This document shows positions 9,713-18,615 of a stretch of 64,000 nt of DNA, in pieces. The notes under the pieces are model-generated. The model was not told the origin of the DNA, made no database searches, and saw nothing but the letters and a program-made list of their open reading frames with translations. Source of the DNA: an uncultured Flavobacterium sp. (GTDB taxonomy: Bacteria; Bacteroidota; Bacteroidia; Flavobacteriales; Flavobacteriaceae). The stretch lies in the NCBI RefSeq assembly GCF_963422545.1, contig NZ_OY730255.1, forward strand, positions 105,713 to 169,712. The letters are read 5' to 3'. Both the position numbers and the translations under genes were made by a program. Within the stretch, counting starts at the first letter, position 1; every line of letters starts with the position of its first letter.

Positions 9713-10099
9713 ATGACAAAATTTACCAAAATGGGCTTAGTTGTGGCCTTATTTTTAACAACACTTTTTTCTTATGCAATTGATGGAAAAGGGGATTATA
9801 TTTTGAATATAAAAACCGGAAATGGAAAAGTGGTTAGCTTTACTTTAAACACCATCGAAAAATCAATTTTCTCTATCTATGATGAAAACAATAATTTAGT
9901 TTACAAAGGAGATTCTGCTGCAGACAAATTAGAAACTTCAAAAACAATAAGTTTAGAAGGTTTTCCTGCTGGAACTTATGTTTTAGAAGTAAAAGAAAAT
10001 GAAAAAGTTGAAAAACATGAGATTAAAGTTGCTTCTAAAAAAACGAAAACTGCAAAGTTGGACGAATCCGTAAATGAGAGTCCTTCTTTCCGTCGCTAA
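9713..10099 (+). CDS. Small secreted Ig-like protein, paralogue 3 of 3
   Basis: A 128-residue protein, signal peptide MTKFTKMGLVVALFLTTLFS..YA, then the same fold as the two upstream paralogues: GKVVSFTLNTIEKSIFSIYD, NNNLVYKG, SLEGFPAGTYVLEVKENEK. It is clearly diverged: the C-terminal KAGFSA..VR block is replaced by a Lys-rich tail ending SPSFRR, and the TTAACC box seen before the other two is absent. It is therefore an older duplicate, probably under other control. Function unknown. Confidence 0.78.
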   Translation: MTKFTKMGLVVALFLTTLFSYAIDGKGDYILNIKTGNGKVVSFTLNTIEKSIFSIYDENNNLVYKGDSAADKLETSKTISLEGFPAGTYVLEVKENEKVEKHEIKVASKKTKTAKLDESVNESPSFRR

Positions 10100-10117
10100 T
10101 TTTTTGCCCTAAAAATT

Positions 10118-10148
10118 AGAAAGCATCAGCCGCGGCTGATGCTTTTTT
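10118..10148. terminator. Bidirectional terminator
   Basis: A perfect 20-nt palindrome, GCATCAGCCGCGGCTGATGC, flanked by AAA and TTTTTTT, lies between convergent genes and overlaps the end of the minus-strand gene. Confidence 0.92.
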
Positions 10149-10615
10149 TATTTGCTTTCTTTTTTGCGTATATCACTCCCTATTTGTACTAATCTCCAAA
10201 ATACATCAGAATCTAATGGAATAGGGATTTTTTGATTATCACTCTTTAAATCTTTTTTGTAAATTGACGAATGCAAAATGGCATAACTAAAATCTAATAG
10301 ATCTATTGCAGTATAATTTTGTTTGAATTCAGGACGCAATTCTTCATTATTGATAAAACATACATTTCCAGTTCCTTTCTCATCAATAAATACTAAACCG
10401 GAACGATCTTTAATTAAAGCTATAACTTCAGGGTTTATTGCAAAAACGTTGTGAGCTGAATTCTGAAAAAGAGCATCAAGTCTAAAATAGATTTTGTCAG
10501 CTTCTGGTAAAATTTTTAAAATAAGACTTTCCAAATCACTGCTTTTGTAGTGTTGCATTTTGTTTTCCGCAAGAGCAAAATTATTTATTTTGTCAAAATA
10601 TTGCTGAATTGTCAT
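10148..10615 (-). CDS. Stand-alone protein resembling the C-terminal domain of Type ISP restriction enzymes
   Basis: A 155-residue protein, no signal peptide. Its last ~55 residues (LLDFSYAILHSSIYKKDLK, then KIPIPLDSDVFWRLVQIGSD) follow the pattern at the end of Type ISP or related restriction-modification proteins, where a 'DYIYGILHSPxYRE...IP..KDxxxFWxLVxLGxxL' segment closes the target-recognition region. There is no helicase, methylase or nuclease part here. It may be a decayed fragment of such an enzyme or a domesticated small protein. The first 100 residues I do not recognise. It is convergent with paralogue 3. Confidence 0.5.
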   Translation of the reverse strand: MTIQQYFDKINNFALAENKMQHYKSSDLESLILKILPEADKIYFRLDALFQNSAHNVFAINPEVIALIKDRSGLVFIDEKGTGNVCFINNEELRPEFKQNYTAIDLLDFSYAILHSSIYKKDLKSDNQKIPIPLDSDVFWRLVQIGSDIRKKESK

Positions 10616-10804
10616 AATATTATTACCTTTATATAGGTAAAATTATATTTTATCTTTCTTATAAATGAAATAATTGTTCTTATAAATTAATTTTCATTAT
10701 AAGATTTTTTTTATTTAATACCATAATTCGTTTCCAATAATTAAATAAAATCGACGAAACTAAAAAAAACATCGTCCAAATGCATGTTATATACTTGATT
10801 TAGA

Positions 10805-10812
10805 TATATTTG
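10805..10812 (+). promoter_or_regulatory. -7 promoter element
   Basis: TATATTTG matches TAnnTTTG perfectly and is followed by C, 45 bases before the ATG at 10858. Confidence 0.5.
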
Positions 10813-10857
10813 CAAAAATAACAATAACAACAAAACCATTCATTTAAACCAATATTC

Positions 10858-11244
10858 ATGAAAGAAAAACTAACTCTTCTAGTACTGTTTACTGTTTTTT
10901 CAATTCGTGTTTCTGCTCAAAATGAAAAAGTTTTCATAACTGATAAGGTAAGCCCCAAATATGCTTATGTTGATGTAATAAAAACTTACGAACGAATTGT
11001 TGCAAAAGGCTACAAATCAGTCGACTTATTTCAAAAATTAGGAAACTCCTCCTACTCTAATCATAAACTAGAGAAGGCCGCTGCGTGGTATGGTGAGCTA
11101 TTTGCTCTGACATATGATTTAGATCCCATTTATTATTATCGCTACGCAGAATCTTTGCGATTTATTTGTGAAGATGAAAAAGCCGATGCCCTTATTGAAA
11201 AATTAAATTGTAAGCCTAAAGTTATTACGGGAAAAAAGGTTTAA
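10858..11244 (+). CDS. Short secreted TPR-like protein
   Basis: 128 residues with signal peptide MKEKLTLLVLFTVFSIRVSAQ. The mature part (YVDVIKTYERIVAKGYKSVD, LFQKLGNSSY, KLEKAAAWYGELFALTYDLD, YYYRYAESLRFICEDEKADA) matches the helical TPR-like N-terminus of the OmpA/PD40 family, such as the protein at 61937 in this window. The PD40, carboxypeptidase-like and OmpA parts are missing, so it is a truncated or free-standing version. Likely periplasmic. It could be a scaffold linked to T9SS-type complexes or just a remnant of a larger gene. Confidence 0.7.
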   Translation: MKEKLTLLVLFTVFSIRVSAQNEKVFITDKVSPKYAYVDVIKTYERIVAKGYKSVDLFQKLGNSSYSNHKLEKAAAWYGELFALTYDLDPIYYYRYAESLRFICEDEKADALIEKLNCKPKVITGKKV

Positions 11245-11257
11245 ATTAAGTTCTTCA

Positions 11258-11347
11258 GCTGGCGCGAGCGTCACGCTCGTGCTCATCAACTTAACTTTAC
11301 TTTTGCTATGTAACCTTTGTGTTCACGAGCGGGACGCTCGCGCTAGC
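11258..11347. repeat. Paired palindromic (BIME-like) repeat, GCGCGAGCG type
   Basis: Left arm gctggcgcgagcgtcacgct and right arm agcgggacgctcgcgctagc are inverted copies (22 of 24 bases over the full arms), about 40 bp apart. Each arm also holds its own small hairpin (GAGCGT/ACGCTC). It is GC-rich against an AT-rich background and lies between convergent genes. Confidence 0.75.
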
Positions 11348-11394
11348 GAGGATACGTTTGCATAAGACTCATCTGGAATCGTGAGCTTTTTTCT

Positions 11395-12597
11395 TTAATT
11401 TGTTTCGGTAATAATTTTATACAATTCCTGACAATAAGTAAACTTGTCATTTTGTTGGTTTCTTTTATTTTCCTGCCCGGTTTCATAAACCGAAACCTGA
11501 AACCAATATAATATCCTAATAGCCATATTCTGAGCTAAAACATTTTTGTTGTCTAACTTCATAACATTCAAATCCTTAATTTCAGATTTCCAAAACTTAA
11601 AATTAGCATTACTCTTAGCCGATTTTAATTCCTGGTCAAAGCGAAGCGAAAGTTTATCTAAAATTTCATTTTCCAAAACCTTTATCTTCTCCATTTTTGC
11701 AATTTCATCTTTATATTCTCTTGATTTTTTGATTTCGGTAATCTTAGTTCTTAGAAAATTGTCTTCATTTGTATTAAAAAAAGTAATTCCTTGTTCATAG
11801 GCATTCACCGAAAGAATCATTTCTTTATTTGCCTTTAAACTATCGGCTATTCGTAAATTGGTATTATAAATTCGCTTAATAATTGTATCGTTCTTTGGTC
11901 TTATATTTTTTCGATACGCCTGAATTTCCAACCAGTCAAATGCGCGAAGCATTTCAGATTGTTTAGGCCAAACATGATCTTCGTGAGAAACAAAAAGTGT
12001 GTTTACAACCTTTGCTTTATCCAGCCATTCTTTATTTTTAATCATTTCCTGATAATTCATATCCTTATCTCCAACCATACCTACATACGAGAAATTATTT
12101 GACGGAGGTATAAACTTATCCATACTACTAAAAGAGGCACCACAAGCAATAACACCTTGAAAAATGCCTGTAGATATCCCAAAATAACTGGCTAATCTTG
12201 CACCACCCGAAAAACCTGATATATAAAGTTGTGAAGTATCAATAGCATAGGTTTGCAATACATCATCAAATAATCTATTGGCAATAGCAATATTATTTTG
12301 GGTTGATCCATTTTTTAAAGTATTAGAGCATACCAAAATGTAATTATAAGTTTCCGCAGCCAAAATAAAGGGCGCAATCCCTTTTTTACCTCTCGCAGCT
12401 GGATCAAAAATAAAAACCAATGCCAATGGAGTTTTAGCATCATATTTTTTAGGGAAATATATTGCATACGATTCCGTTAGAGTACTTGCAACTTTAACCG
12501 AATCGATAATAACTCCCGTTTGTAACAATTGCTTATCCTGAGCAGAACCAAAAACCGTAACAAGAAGAAACAGAATATAATAGCTAGTGTTTTTCAT
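11395..12597 (-). CDS. Secreted alpha/beta hydrolase (PHB-depolymerase-like)
   Basis: 400 residues from MKNTSYYILFLL; signal peptide to about residue 20 (..VFGSAQ). The first ~230 residues form an alpha/beta hydrolase: LALVFIFDPAARG at about 58-70, then LYISGFSGGARLASYFG with the nucleophile Ser130, and a candidate His in VSHEDHVWP. The remaining ~160 residues are helical, Lys/Glu-rich, and unassigned. The in-frame Met at 12624 is rejected as start because it lies inside the loop of the upstream gene's terminator. The substrate is unknown. Confidence 0.75.
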   Translation of the reverse strand: MKNTSYYILFLLVTVFGSAQDKQLLQTGVIIDSVKVASTLTESYAIYFPKKYDAKTPLALVFIFDPAARGKKGIAPFILAAETYNYILVCSNTLKNGSTQNNIAIANRLFDDVLQTYAIDTSQLYISGFSGGARLASYFGISTGIFQGVIACGASFSSMDKFIPPSNNFSYVGMVGDKDMNYQEMIKNKEWLDKAKVVNTLFVSHEDHVWPKQSEMLRAFDWLEIQAYRKNIRPKNDTIIKRIYNTNLRIADSLKANKEMILSVNAYEQGITFFNTNEDNFLRTKITEIKKSREYKDEIAKMEKIKVLENEILDKLSLRFDQELKSAKSNANFKFWKSEIKDLNVMKLDNKNVLAQNMAIRILYWFQVSVYETGQENKRNQQNDKFTYCQELYKIITETN

Positions 12598-12610
12598 AAC
12601 ACTAAAATTA

Positions 12611-12639
12611 AAAAAACCTTTCATTTCTGAAAGGTTTTT
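12611..12639 (-). terminator. Terminator of the XRE regulator gene
   Basis: AAAAACCTTTC and GAAAGGTTTTT pair around a 6-base loop, 13 bases after the stop at 12652. Confidence 0.9.
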
Positions 12640-12651
12640 GAATTAATATCT

Positions 12652-13074
12652 TTATTTCTGCTTTAGCAATTTTTCTAAATATTCGACTTTGTCTTTTTCT
12701 GCCTGAAGCAAACGTTCATAAAGAGTTTCGTTTTTATCTATAGTTTCCATTAATTTATCTAACGGATTGAAAGTACAATTATGTCCATTTCCGTTTCCAA
12801 AATTCATTTGACTGTCTTTTGTATCAGTAAAAGTATTGAAATAATTAATTGCAGCTTCGTCTGAGAAATTCTTAATTGCTTCTACACTTACGCCAAGTGC
12901 TTTTGCTACTTCGATAAGTTTATCTTCATCTATAGTTTCGCTATTTTCTAATGCCGAAACCGCTTGTTGGTTTGTTCCTAAAGCTTGCGCCAAAGCTTCC
13001 TGTTTCATATCTCGAAGTTCACGAATACGGCTTATTTTTCGCCCTATATGATTTGGTTTTGTAAGTGTGCTCAT
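12652..13074 (-). CDS. XRE-family transcriptional regulator
   Basis: 140 residues. Residues ~9-66 form a lambda-repressor-type helix-turn-helix (RIRELRDMKQEALAQALGTN, QQAVSALENSETIDEDKLIE, VAKALGVSVEAIKNF). The C-terminus (LDKLMETIDKNETLYERLLQ, AEKDKVEYLEKLLKQK) is a predicted coiled coil, probably for dimerisation. This arrangement is common in Flavobacteriaceae. It is divergent from a hypothetical gene at 13282. TACTTTTG (minus strand, 13197-13204) is a fitting -7 element. Targets unknown. Confidence 0.85.
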   Translation of the reverse strand: MSTLTKPNHIGRKISRIRELRDMKQEALAQALGTNQQAVSALENSETIDEDKLIEVAKALGVSVEAIKNFSDEAAINYFNTFTDTKDSQMNFGNGNGHNCTFNPLDKLMETIDKNETLYERLLQAEKDKVEYLEKLLKQK

Positions 13075-13281
13075 AATTCAAAGATAATAATTAAGTGTGA
13101 TAACTCGTAATCCGTAAAAAACATATTTATCGCTGTACGACACGACCAAAAATGATTTGGTACCGTACAATGTATTACTTCCTTCGCCGAGTTAAACAAA
13201 AGTAAGATTTTTATTATAATAAATTTATAAAATCTACTTATAAAAACGATTAACAAGATACAAATTAAAAATATATGCTTT

Positions 13282-13596
13282 ATGGAAACAAATGAAATTG
13301 AAAAATTAGCAAGACTTAAAAGATTAACCTCCCAATATTTTACAACTCTAAAACCAACAAAAGACAAAAATAGTTATGTAGTTCAATTTAAGGTTGTCAA
13401 TTATTTAGAATTAGGTTGCGTCATTACCGATATGCTAAAATTATGCATTCTAGCACTAGACCACGATATGCATAAAATTGACGAGATGAAACACGAATCT
13501 ATAAACGTAAGCCTTATTTTAGAAACTGTTGTCCAGATGTTTCCTTTGGATGAATTTGAGTTTTTGAGTTATGTTGGGGAGATGGTTAATGAATGA
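13282..13596 (+). CDS. Hypothetical protein, 104 residues
   Basis: Not recognised. Soluble, no signal peptide, mixed helix and strand, with an aliphatic central segment (YLELGCVITDMLKLCILALD) and an acidic C-terminus. It begins with METNEIEKLARLKR. Its spacing opposite the XRE regulator suggests the two share a control region. Overlapping minus-strand ORFs in the same stretch lack protein-like composition and I take them as shadows. Confidence 0.55.
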   Translation: METNEIEKLARLKRLTSQYFTTLKPTKDKNSYVVQFKVVNYLELGCVITDMLKLCILALDHDMHKIDEMKHESINVSLILETVVQMFPLDEFEFLSYVGEMVNE

Positions 13597-13718
13597 TCTT
13601 CTGCTGATTTTGCTGGCGCAATCAACTGGATTTTGATTACGGAATTTCTTTGTCATGGACGGATTAAAATCCATCCCTACAATATGCTTCGTTCCTCCGG
13701 AACTCTTTATAAAACATT

Positions 13719-13831
13719 GCTGTGCGAAGTCTCCCGACTTCGTACCCGCCGCTATATTCCGTTCCAAAATTATTTTTTATTTTCTTTGTGGATTATTGGA
13801 ACGGGTACGAAGTCGGGAGACTTCGCACAGC
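13719..13831. repeat. BIME-like element, GAAGTC-type, copy 1
   Basis: Two 30-bp arms form a perfect inverted repeat: GCTGTGCGAAGTCTCCCGAC.. at 13719-13748 and its complement ending at 13831. Each arm holds a small hairpin CGAAGTC-TCCC-GACTTCG. The same element occurs at 43064 and 43786. It lies just upstream of the protease gene at 13925. Confidence 0.85.
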
Positions 13832-13924
13832 ACACATCGAATTTTATAAATGAAGACTTCGGAAAGCTGGGGGCGATCGAAGACCTTACGATTAAAGAAA
13901 AATTAAACGATAAATTCTGCGAGA

Positions 13925-14770
13925 ATGATTGAAAAAATATTTATTGACGATACTGACAAAGCTGTTTTAGAGCAAATAAACAGCAAAATCATGAAGCATA
14001 CTATTCAATTTTTAAATCAGGTAAATAGTAAACTCAAACCATTTGGTTCTGGTGTTTTTGCTAAAATTTATGATGATTATTTTATTATAACAGCATCACA
14101 TGTCGCAATTTTTTTTGAAGAGCATCCTAATGAAAATTTAATAATTAGAGTTGATAAAAAATTATTTATAAATGTATCAGGCGAAGTAAAATATACGAAT
14201 ATTGAAAAAAGCAAAGGTGTAGATTTAGCATACATAAAACTTGACAAACAAATGATTGCCCCTTTGTATAAAGCTTACATTCCTGTCACTATAGAAAAGT
14301 TTCGACATCACAATAATTTATTGAATGGAACAAATTATTGCGTACTTGGTTTTCCTGCTGTCAATGTTACTAAAGATAGTGAACCTTTTAACACAGGTGC
14401 AACTTTTTTTTTGGCTACTCCTACTAATAATGATAAGCCATATCAATATTATAAGTTCAACAAAAAAGATCATATCATATTGACTGTAAAAGGAAAAGGT
14501 ACTGATGTTAAAACTAATAAAAAAGGTAAAATAATTACACCGTTTCACGGAATAAGTGGATGCGGATTGTGGTTTTTATTGATTTATGATAATCCTTTAA
14601 CAGGTAAAACTGAAGTTGATTATAGATTAGTTGGCATAATGACCGAGTTCAGAAATGGAAGATATTTTTGCATAATTGCTAATAGAATATGGTTAATAAT
14701 TGAAGCTTTTAAAATTTTTGAGAATTTTAAGTTTAAAGAAAAACTTATAAAAAAAGGATTAGTTTCCTAA
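13925..14770 (+). CDS. Cytoplasmic trypsin-like serine protease
   Basis: 281 residues, no signal peptide. The chymotrypsin-fold triad is visible in order: FGSGVFAKIYDDYFIITASH gives His59, SKGVDLAYIKL gives Asp100, and FHGISGCGLWF gives Ser211 in a G-x-S-G context. A final hydrophobic stretch (FCIIANRIWLIIEAFKIF) may pack on the fold. Lack of export signals sets it apart from HtrA-type periplasmic proteases. Similar cytoplasmic trypsin-like proteins appear as effectors or regulators in bacterial defence islands, so that role is possible but only inferred. Neighbours are a BIME upstream and a terminator shared with icmF downstream. Confidence 0.75.
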   Translation: MIEKIFIDDTDKAVLEQINSKIMKHTIQFLNQVNSKLKPFGSGVFAKIYDDYFIITASHVAIFFEEHPNENLIIRVDKKLFINVSGEVKYTNIEKSKGVDLAYIKLDKQMIAPLYKAYIPVTIEKFRHHNNLLNGTNYCVLGFPAVNVTKDSEPFNTGATFFLATPTNNDKPYQYYKFNKKDHIILTVKGKGTDVKTNKKGKIITPFHGISGCGLWFLLIYDNPLTGKTEVDYRLVGIMTEFRNGRYFCIIANRIWLIIEAFKIFENFKFKEKLIKKGLVS

Positions 14771-14826
14771 CTATATTTATTGTTTAAATCTAATTAAGTT
14801 AACTTAAATTTTTCTTCTAATAAAAC

Positions 14827-14857
14827 AAAAAAACCTCTCAGAAATGAGAGGTTTTTC
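14827..14857. terminator. Bidirectional terminator
   Basis: AAACCTCTC and GAGAGGTTT around a 6-base loop, A- and T-runs on each side, between the convergent protease and icmF genes. Confidence 0.92.
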
Positions 14858-14881
14858 CATAAATATAAAATCTAAAAAAAT

Positions 14882-17800
14882 CTACATATTTCTTCTATAC
14901 TGCCCGCCAACTTCAAACAATGCAGAAGTAATCTGACCAAGCGAACAAACCTTTGTAGCTTCCATTAAATGGTCGAATAAGTTTTCGTTTTTAATAGCGG
15001 CTTCTTGTAGTTTATTTAAATGCTCGTTTACTTTTGCTTCATGAAATTGATGCAAGTTATCCAACATCGTAATTTGGTATTGTTTTTCTTCTTCGGTGGC
15101 GCGAATTACTTCTGCCGGAATTACCGTTGGTGAACCTTTTGAACTCAGGAATGTATTTACACCCACAATTGGGAAATCTCCGTTGTGTTTTAGGGTTTCA
15201 TAATACAAACTTTCTTCCTGAATTTTAGATCTTTGGTACATTGTTTCCATTGCACCAAGAACTCCACCACGTTCTGTGATTCGGTCGAATTCTTGAAGAA
15301 CTGCCGCTTCAACTAAATCTGTTAATTCTTCGATGATAAACGAACCTTGAATTGGATTTTCATTTTTGGCCAGACCTAATTCTTTATTAATAATCAACTG
15401 AATCGCCATTGCACGACGTACAGATTCTTCTGTTGGTGTTGTAATTGCTTCGTCGTAAGCATTTGTATGTAGCGAGTTACAGTTGTCATAAATCGCATAC
15501 AAAGCCTGTAAAGTGGTTCTAATATCGTTGAAATCAATTTCCTGCGCGTGTAACGACCGTCCGGAAGTTTGAATATGATATTTTAGCATTTGTGCTCTTT
15601 CGTTAGCTCCGTATTTGTTTTTCATGGCTTTTGCCCAAATTTTACGTGCCACACGACCAATAACTGAATATTCAGGATCTACTCCATTCGAGAAGAAGAA
15701 CGATAAATTTGGTCCAAAATCGTTGATGTTCATTCCACGGCTTAGGTAATATTCCACGTAAGTGAAACCATTCGAAAGCGTAAATGCCAATTGCGTAATT
15801 GGGTTCGCTCCAGCCTCGGCAATATGATATCCTGAAATCGAAACGGAATAGAAATTACGAACGTTTTTGGTAATAAAATATTCCTGAACGTCTCCCATTA
15901 ATCGCAACGCAAATTCAGTTGAGAAAATACAAGTGTTTTGTGCCTGATCTTCTTTTAAAATATCGGCTTGAACCGTTCCACGAACTTGCGATAATGTTTT
16001 GGTTTTAATATCATTATAAATATCCAAAGGCAAAACTTCATCTCCGGTAACGCCCAAAAGCATTAAACCTAAACCATTGTTTCCTTCCGGTAAATCTCCT
16101 TGATATTTAGGGCGTTCAGTTCCTTTTTCTTTATATATTTTGTTGATTTTAACCTCAACTTCTTTCTCTAAATCGTTGGCTTTGATGTAATATTCACATT
16201 GCTGATCGATCGCCGCATTCATAAAGAAACCTAACAACATTGGCGCTGGCCCGTTGATCGTCATACTTACAGATGTTAAAGCATGAACCAGATCAAAACC
16301 CGAATACAGTTTTTTAGCATCATCAAGACAACAAATTGAAACTCCGGCATTTCCGATTTTTCCGTAAATATCAGGACGAATATCGGGATCGTTTCCGTAT
16401 AAAGTCACACTATCAAAAGCAGTCGAAAGTCGTTTTGCCGGTAATCCTGCGCTTACATAATGAAAACGTTTGTTGGTTCTTTCTGGTCCGCCTTCTCCGG
16501 CAAACATTCTTGACGGATCTTCGCCTTCACGCTTAAAAGGATACAATCCTGAAGCAAACGGAAATTCTCCGGGAACATTTTCCTGTAAATTCCAACGTAA
16601 AATATCTCCCCAGGCTTCGTATTTAGGCAAAGCTATTTTTGGGATTTGTAAATGCGATAAACTCTCGGTATGTGTTGCGATTTTAATTTCTTTATCACGA
16701 ACTTTAAACGAGTAAACCGGATTTTTGTATTTGTTTACTTTCTCGTCCCAATTCAGGATAATTTCCCAATTGTACGGATCTAAATCCATTTTTACTTTAT
16801 CAAACTGATTCAGTAAAAGATTTAAGAAAATACGATTTTCGTCATGTTCCTGAATTCCGCCTGGCAAAACAGTCGAATCATCGATTCCTGCTTTATCGAT
16901 TTGTGGAATTTTCCCGGAAACTGATTCTATCGTTTTAAAGATTCCGTATAGTTTTTGTGCTACTTTTTGTTGCGAAAGTGCGATTTCATCATAAGATCTG
17001 TTGTTCTCAGCAATTTCAGATAAATATCGGGTTCTGTGAGGCGGAATCACAAAGATTTTCTCGCTCATTTCTTTCGTAATCACAAAAGTCGATTTTAAAT
17101 CGGATTCTGTTTTTTCGACAATTTTATCCATAATCGCTTTGTAAAGCGTGTTCATTCCAGGATCATTAAACTGCGAAGCAATTGTACCGAAAACTGGCAT
17201 TTCATCAGGATTTTTATCCCATAAATTATGATTTCGCTGGTATTGTTTCTTAACATCACGAATGGCGTCAAGAGCACCTCTTTTGTCAAATTTATTTAAA
17301 GCTACTAAATCAGCAAAATCAAGCATATCGATTTTCTCTAATTGTGTTGCAGCACCAAATTCAGGCGTCATTACATACAAAGAAACATCTGAATGATCCA
17401 TAATCTCCGTATCTGATTGTCCGATTCCCGAAGTTTCAAGGATAATCAAATCATATTTTGCCGCTTTAAGAACCTGAATCGCCTCAGCAACATATTTAGA
17501 CAAAGCCAAATTAGATTGACGTGTTGCCAAAGAACGCATATAAACACGTGGATTATTAATGGCATTCATACGGATTCTGTCTCCTAAAAGTGCTCCTCCC
17601 GTTTTACGTTTTGAAGGATCGACAGAAATTAATCCGATAGTTTTTTCCGGAAAATCAATTAAAAATCGACGAACCAATTCGTCAACCAAAGATGATTTTC
17701 CTGCCCCACCAGTTCCTGTAATTCCAAGTACCGGAATTTTAGAATTGGCATTATTAGTATGAATTTGGTCGAAAACCGGTTTTGCTATTTCAGGGAAATT

Positions 17801-18322
17801 CTCTGCTGCCGAGATCAAACGTGCAATTGCAGTTGGAACTTTATTTTCGATATGATCAATTTCTCCGTTTAGTTTATCTCCAATTGGATAATCTGCACGT
17901 TCTACCAGATCATTAATCATTCCTTGTAAACCTAAAGAACGTCCATCATCCGGAGAATAAATTCTTGTTATTCCATATTCATGTAATTCTGAAATTTCGC
18001 TTGGCAGAATCACTCCGCCTCCGCCTCCAAAAATCTTGATATGTCCTGCTCCTTTTTCGTGAAGCAAATCATACATATATTTAAAGTATTCATTATGACC
18101 TCCTTGATACGAAGTCATTGCGATCGCATTTGCATCTTCCTGAATAGCGGTATTCACTACTTCTTCGACACTACGATCGTGACCTAAGTGTATTACCTCA
18201 ACTCCGGTTGACTGAATAATACGGCGCATAATATTGATGGCAGCATCGTGTCCGTCAAAAAGTGAAGCAGCGGTTACAATTCTTACTTTATTTTTAGGAA
18301 TATATGGTATTTGTTGTTCCAT
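14882..18322 (-). CDS. icmF: Fused isobutyryl-CoA mutase with G-protein chaperone (IcmF)
   Basis: 1146 residues in the IcmF order. An N-terminal cobalamin-binding domain comes first (SLFDGHDAAIN with the DxHxxG-type B12 ligand His25, and later KIFGGGGGVI). A MeaB-like GTPase follows (P-loop GITGTGGAGKSS, SVDPSKRKTGGALLGDRIRM, LNKFDKRGALD). The mutase TIM barrel is C-terminal (ASGLYPFKREGEDPSRMFAG, HIQTSGRSLHAQE). The LYPFKR segment fits IcmF rather than methylmalonyl-CoA mutase, which has a PYPTMY-type motif. It interconverts isobutyryl-CoA and n-butyryl-CoA (or related acyl-CoA) using adenosylcobalamin in the cytosol, with built-in GTP-dependent cofactor gating. It is monocistronic. I see no cobalamin riboswitch upstream. 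Nothing else is evident in 18323-18615. Confidence 0.93.
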   Translation of the reverse strand: MEQQIPYIPKNKVRIVTAASLFDGHDAAINIMRRIIQSTGVEVIHLGHDRSVEEVVNTAIQEDANAIAMTSYQGGHNEYFKYMYDLLHEKGAGHIKIFGGGGGVILPSEISELHEYGITRIYSPDDGRSLGLQGMINDLVERADYPIGDKLNGEIDHIENKVPTAIARLISAAENFPEIAKPVFDQIHTNNANSKIPVLGITGTGGAGKSSLVDELVRRFLIDFPEKTIGLISVDPSKRKTGGALLGDRIRMNAINNPRVYMRSLATRQSNLALSKYVAEAIQVLKAAKYDLIILETSGIGQSDTEIMDHSDVSLYVMTPEFGAATQLEKIDMLDFADLVALNKFDKRGALDAIRDVKKQYQRNHNLWDKNPDEMPVFGTIASQFNDPGMNTLYKAIMDKIVEKTESDLKSTFVITKEMSEKIFVIPPHRTRYLSEIAENNRSYDEIALSQQKVAQKLYGIFKTIESVSGKIPQIDKAGIDDSTVLPGGIQEHDENRIFLNLLLNQFDKVKMDLDPYNWEIILNWDEKVNKYKNPVYSFKVRDKEIKIATHTESLSHLQIPKIALPKYEAWGDILRWNLQENVPGEFPFASGLYPFKREGEDPSRMFAGEGGPERTNKRFHYVSAGLPAKRLSTAFDSVTLYGNDPDIRPDIYGKIGNAGVSICCLDDAKKLYSGFDLVHALTSVSMTINGPAPMLLGFFMNAAIDQQCEYYIKANDLEKEVEVKINKIYKEKGTERPKYQGDLPEGNNGLGLMLLGVTGDEVLPLDIYNDIKTKTLSQVRGTVQADILKEDQAQNTCIFSTEFALRLMGDVQEYFITKNVRNFYSVSISGYHIAEAGANPITQLAFTLSNGFTYVEYYLSRGMNINDFGPNLSFFFSNGVDPEYSVIGRVARKIWAKAMKNKYGANERAQMLKYHIQTSGRSLHAQEIDFNDIRTTLQALYAIYDNCNSLHTNAYDEAITTPTEESVRRAMAIQLIINKELGLAKNENPIQGSFIIEELTDLVEAAVLQEFDRITERGGVLGAMETMYQRSKIQEESLYYETLKHNGDFPIVGVNTFLSSKGSPTVIPAEVIRATEEEKQYQITMLDNLHQFHEAKVNEHLNKLQEAAIKNENLFDHLMEATKVCSLGQITSALFEVGGQYRRNM

Positions 18323-18615
18323 TTTATGAATATGATAATTTTAAGGGAGCAATTTACAAAATATTTTAATATTTGATTACTTCAATAGCTTTATGTTAAC
18401 AAAAAAAGAAATGTTTTTTTTAATACTAAGGGTAACAATCTAAACCACTAGTTGATATATACATATAAAACCTACAAACATGGCAATTTCGCAACATTAA
18501 AACTGAATACAACAACTTGTTTAACAGCATGATATAGTAATTTAGCTTTATAGAAAAACCCCAAATTTTTGCCAAAACTAATTTATCTAAAGTAGTAACG
18601 TAAAAATTAAAAAAA

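Noticed and set aside
12598..12624. Upstream in-frame start (MKGFFNFSV) for the hydrolase at 11395
   Set aside because: It lies inside the terminator hairpin of the XRE gene; the signal peptide begins properly at 12597.
13633..13932. ORF running through the BIME (and an overlapping one on the other strand)
   Set aside because: The open frame is produced by the palindrome; the peptide has no protein-like pattern or homologous feel.
18323..18615. Cobalamin riboswitch upstream of icmF
   Set aside because: No B12-box-like conserved core (GCCACTG type) or plausible fold is seen in the leader.
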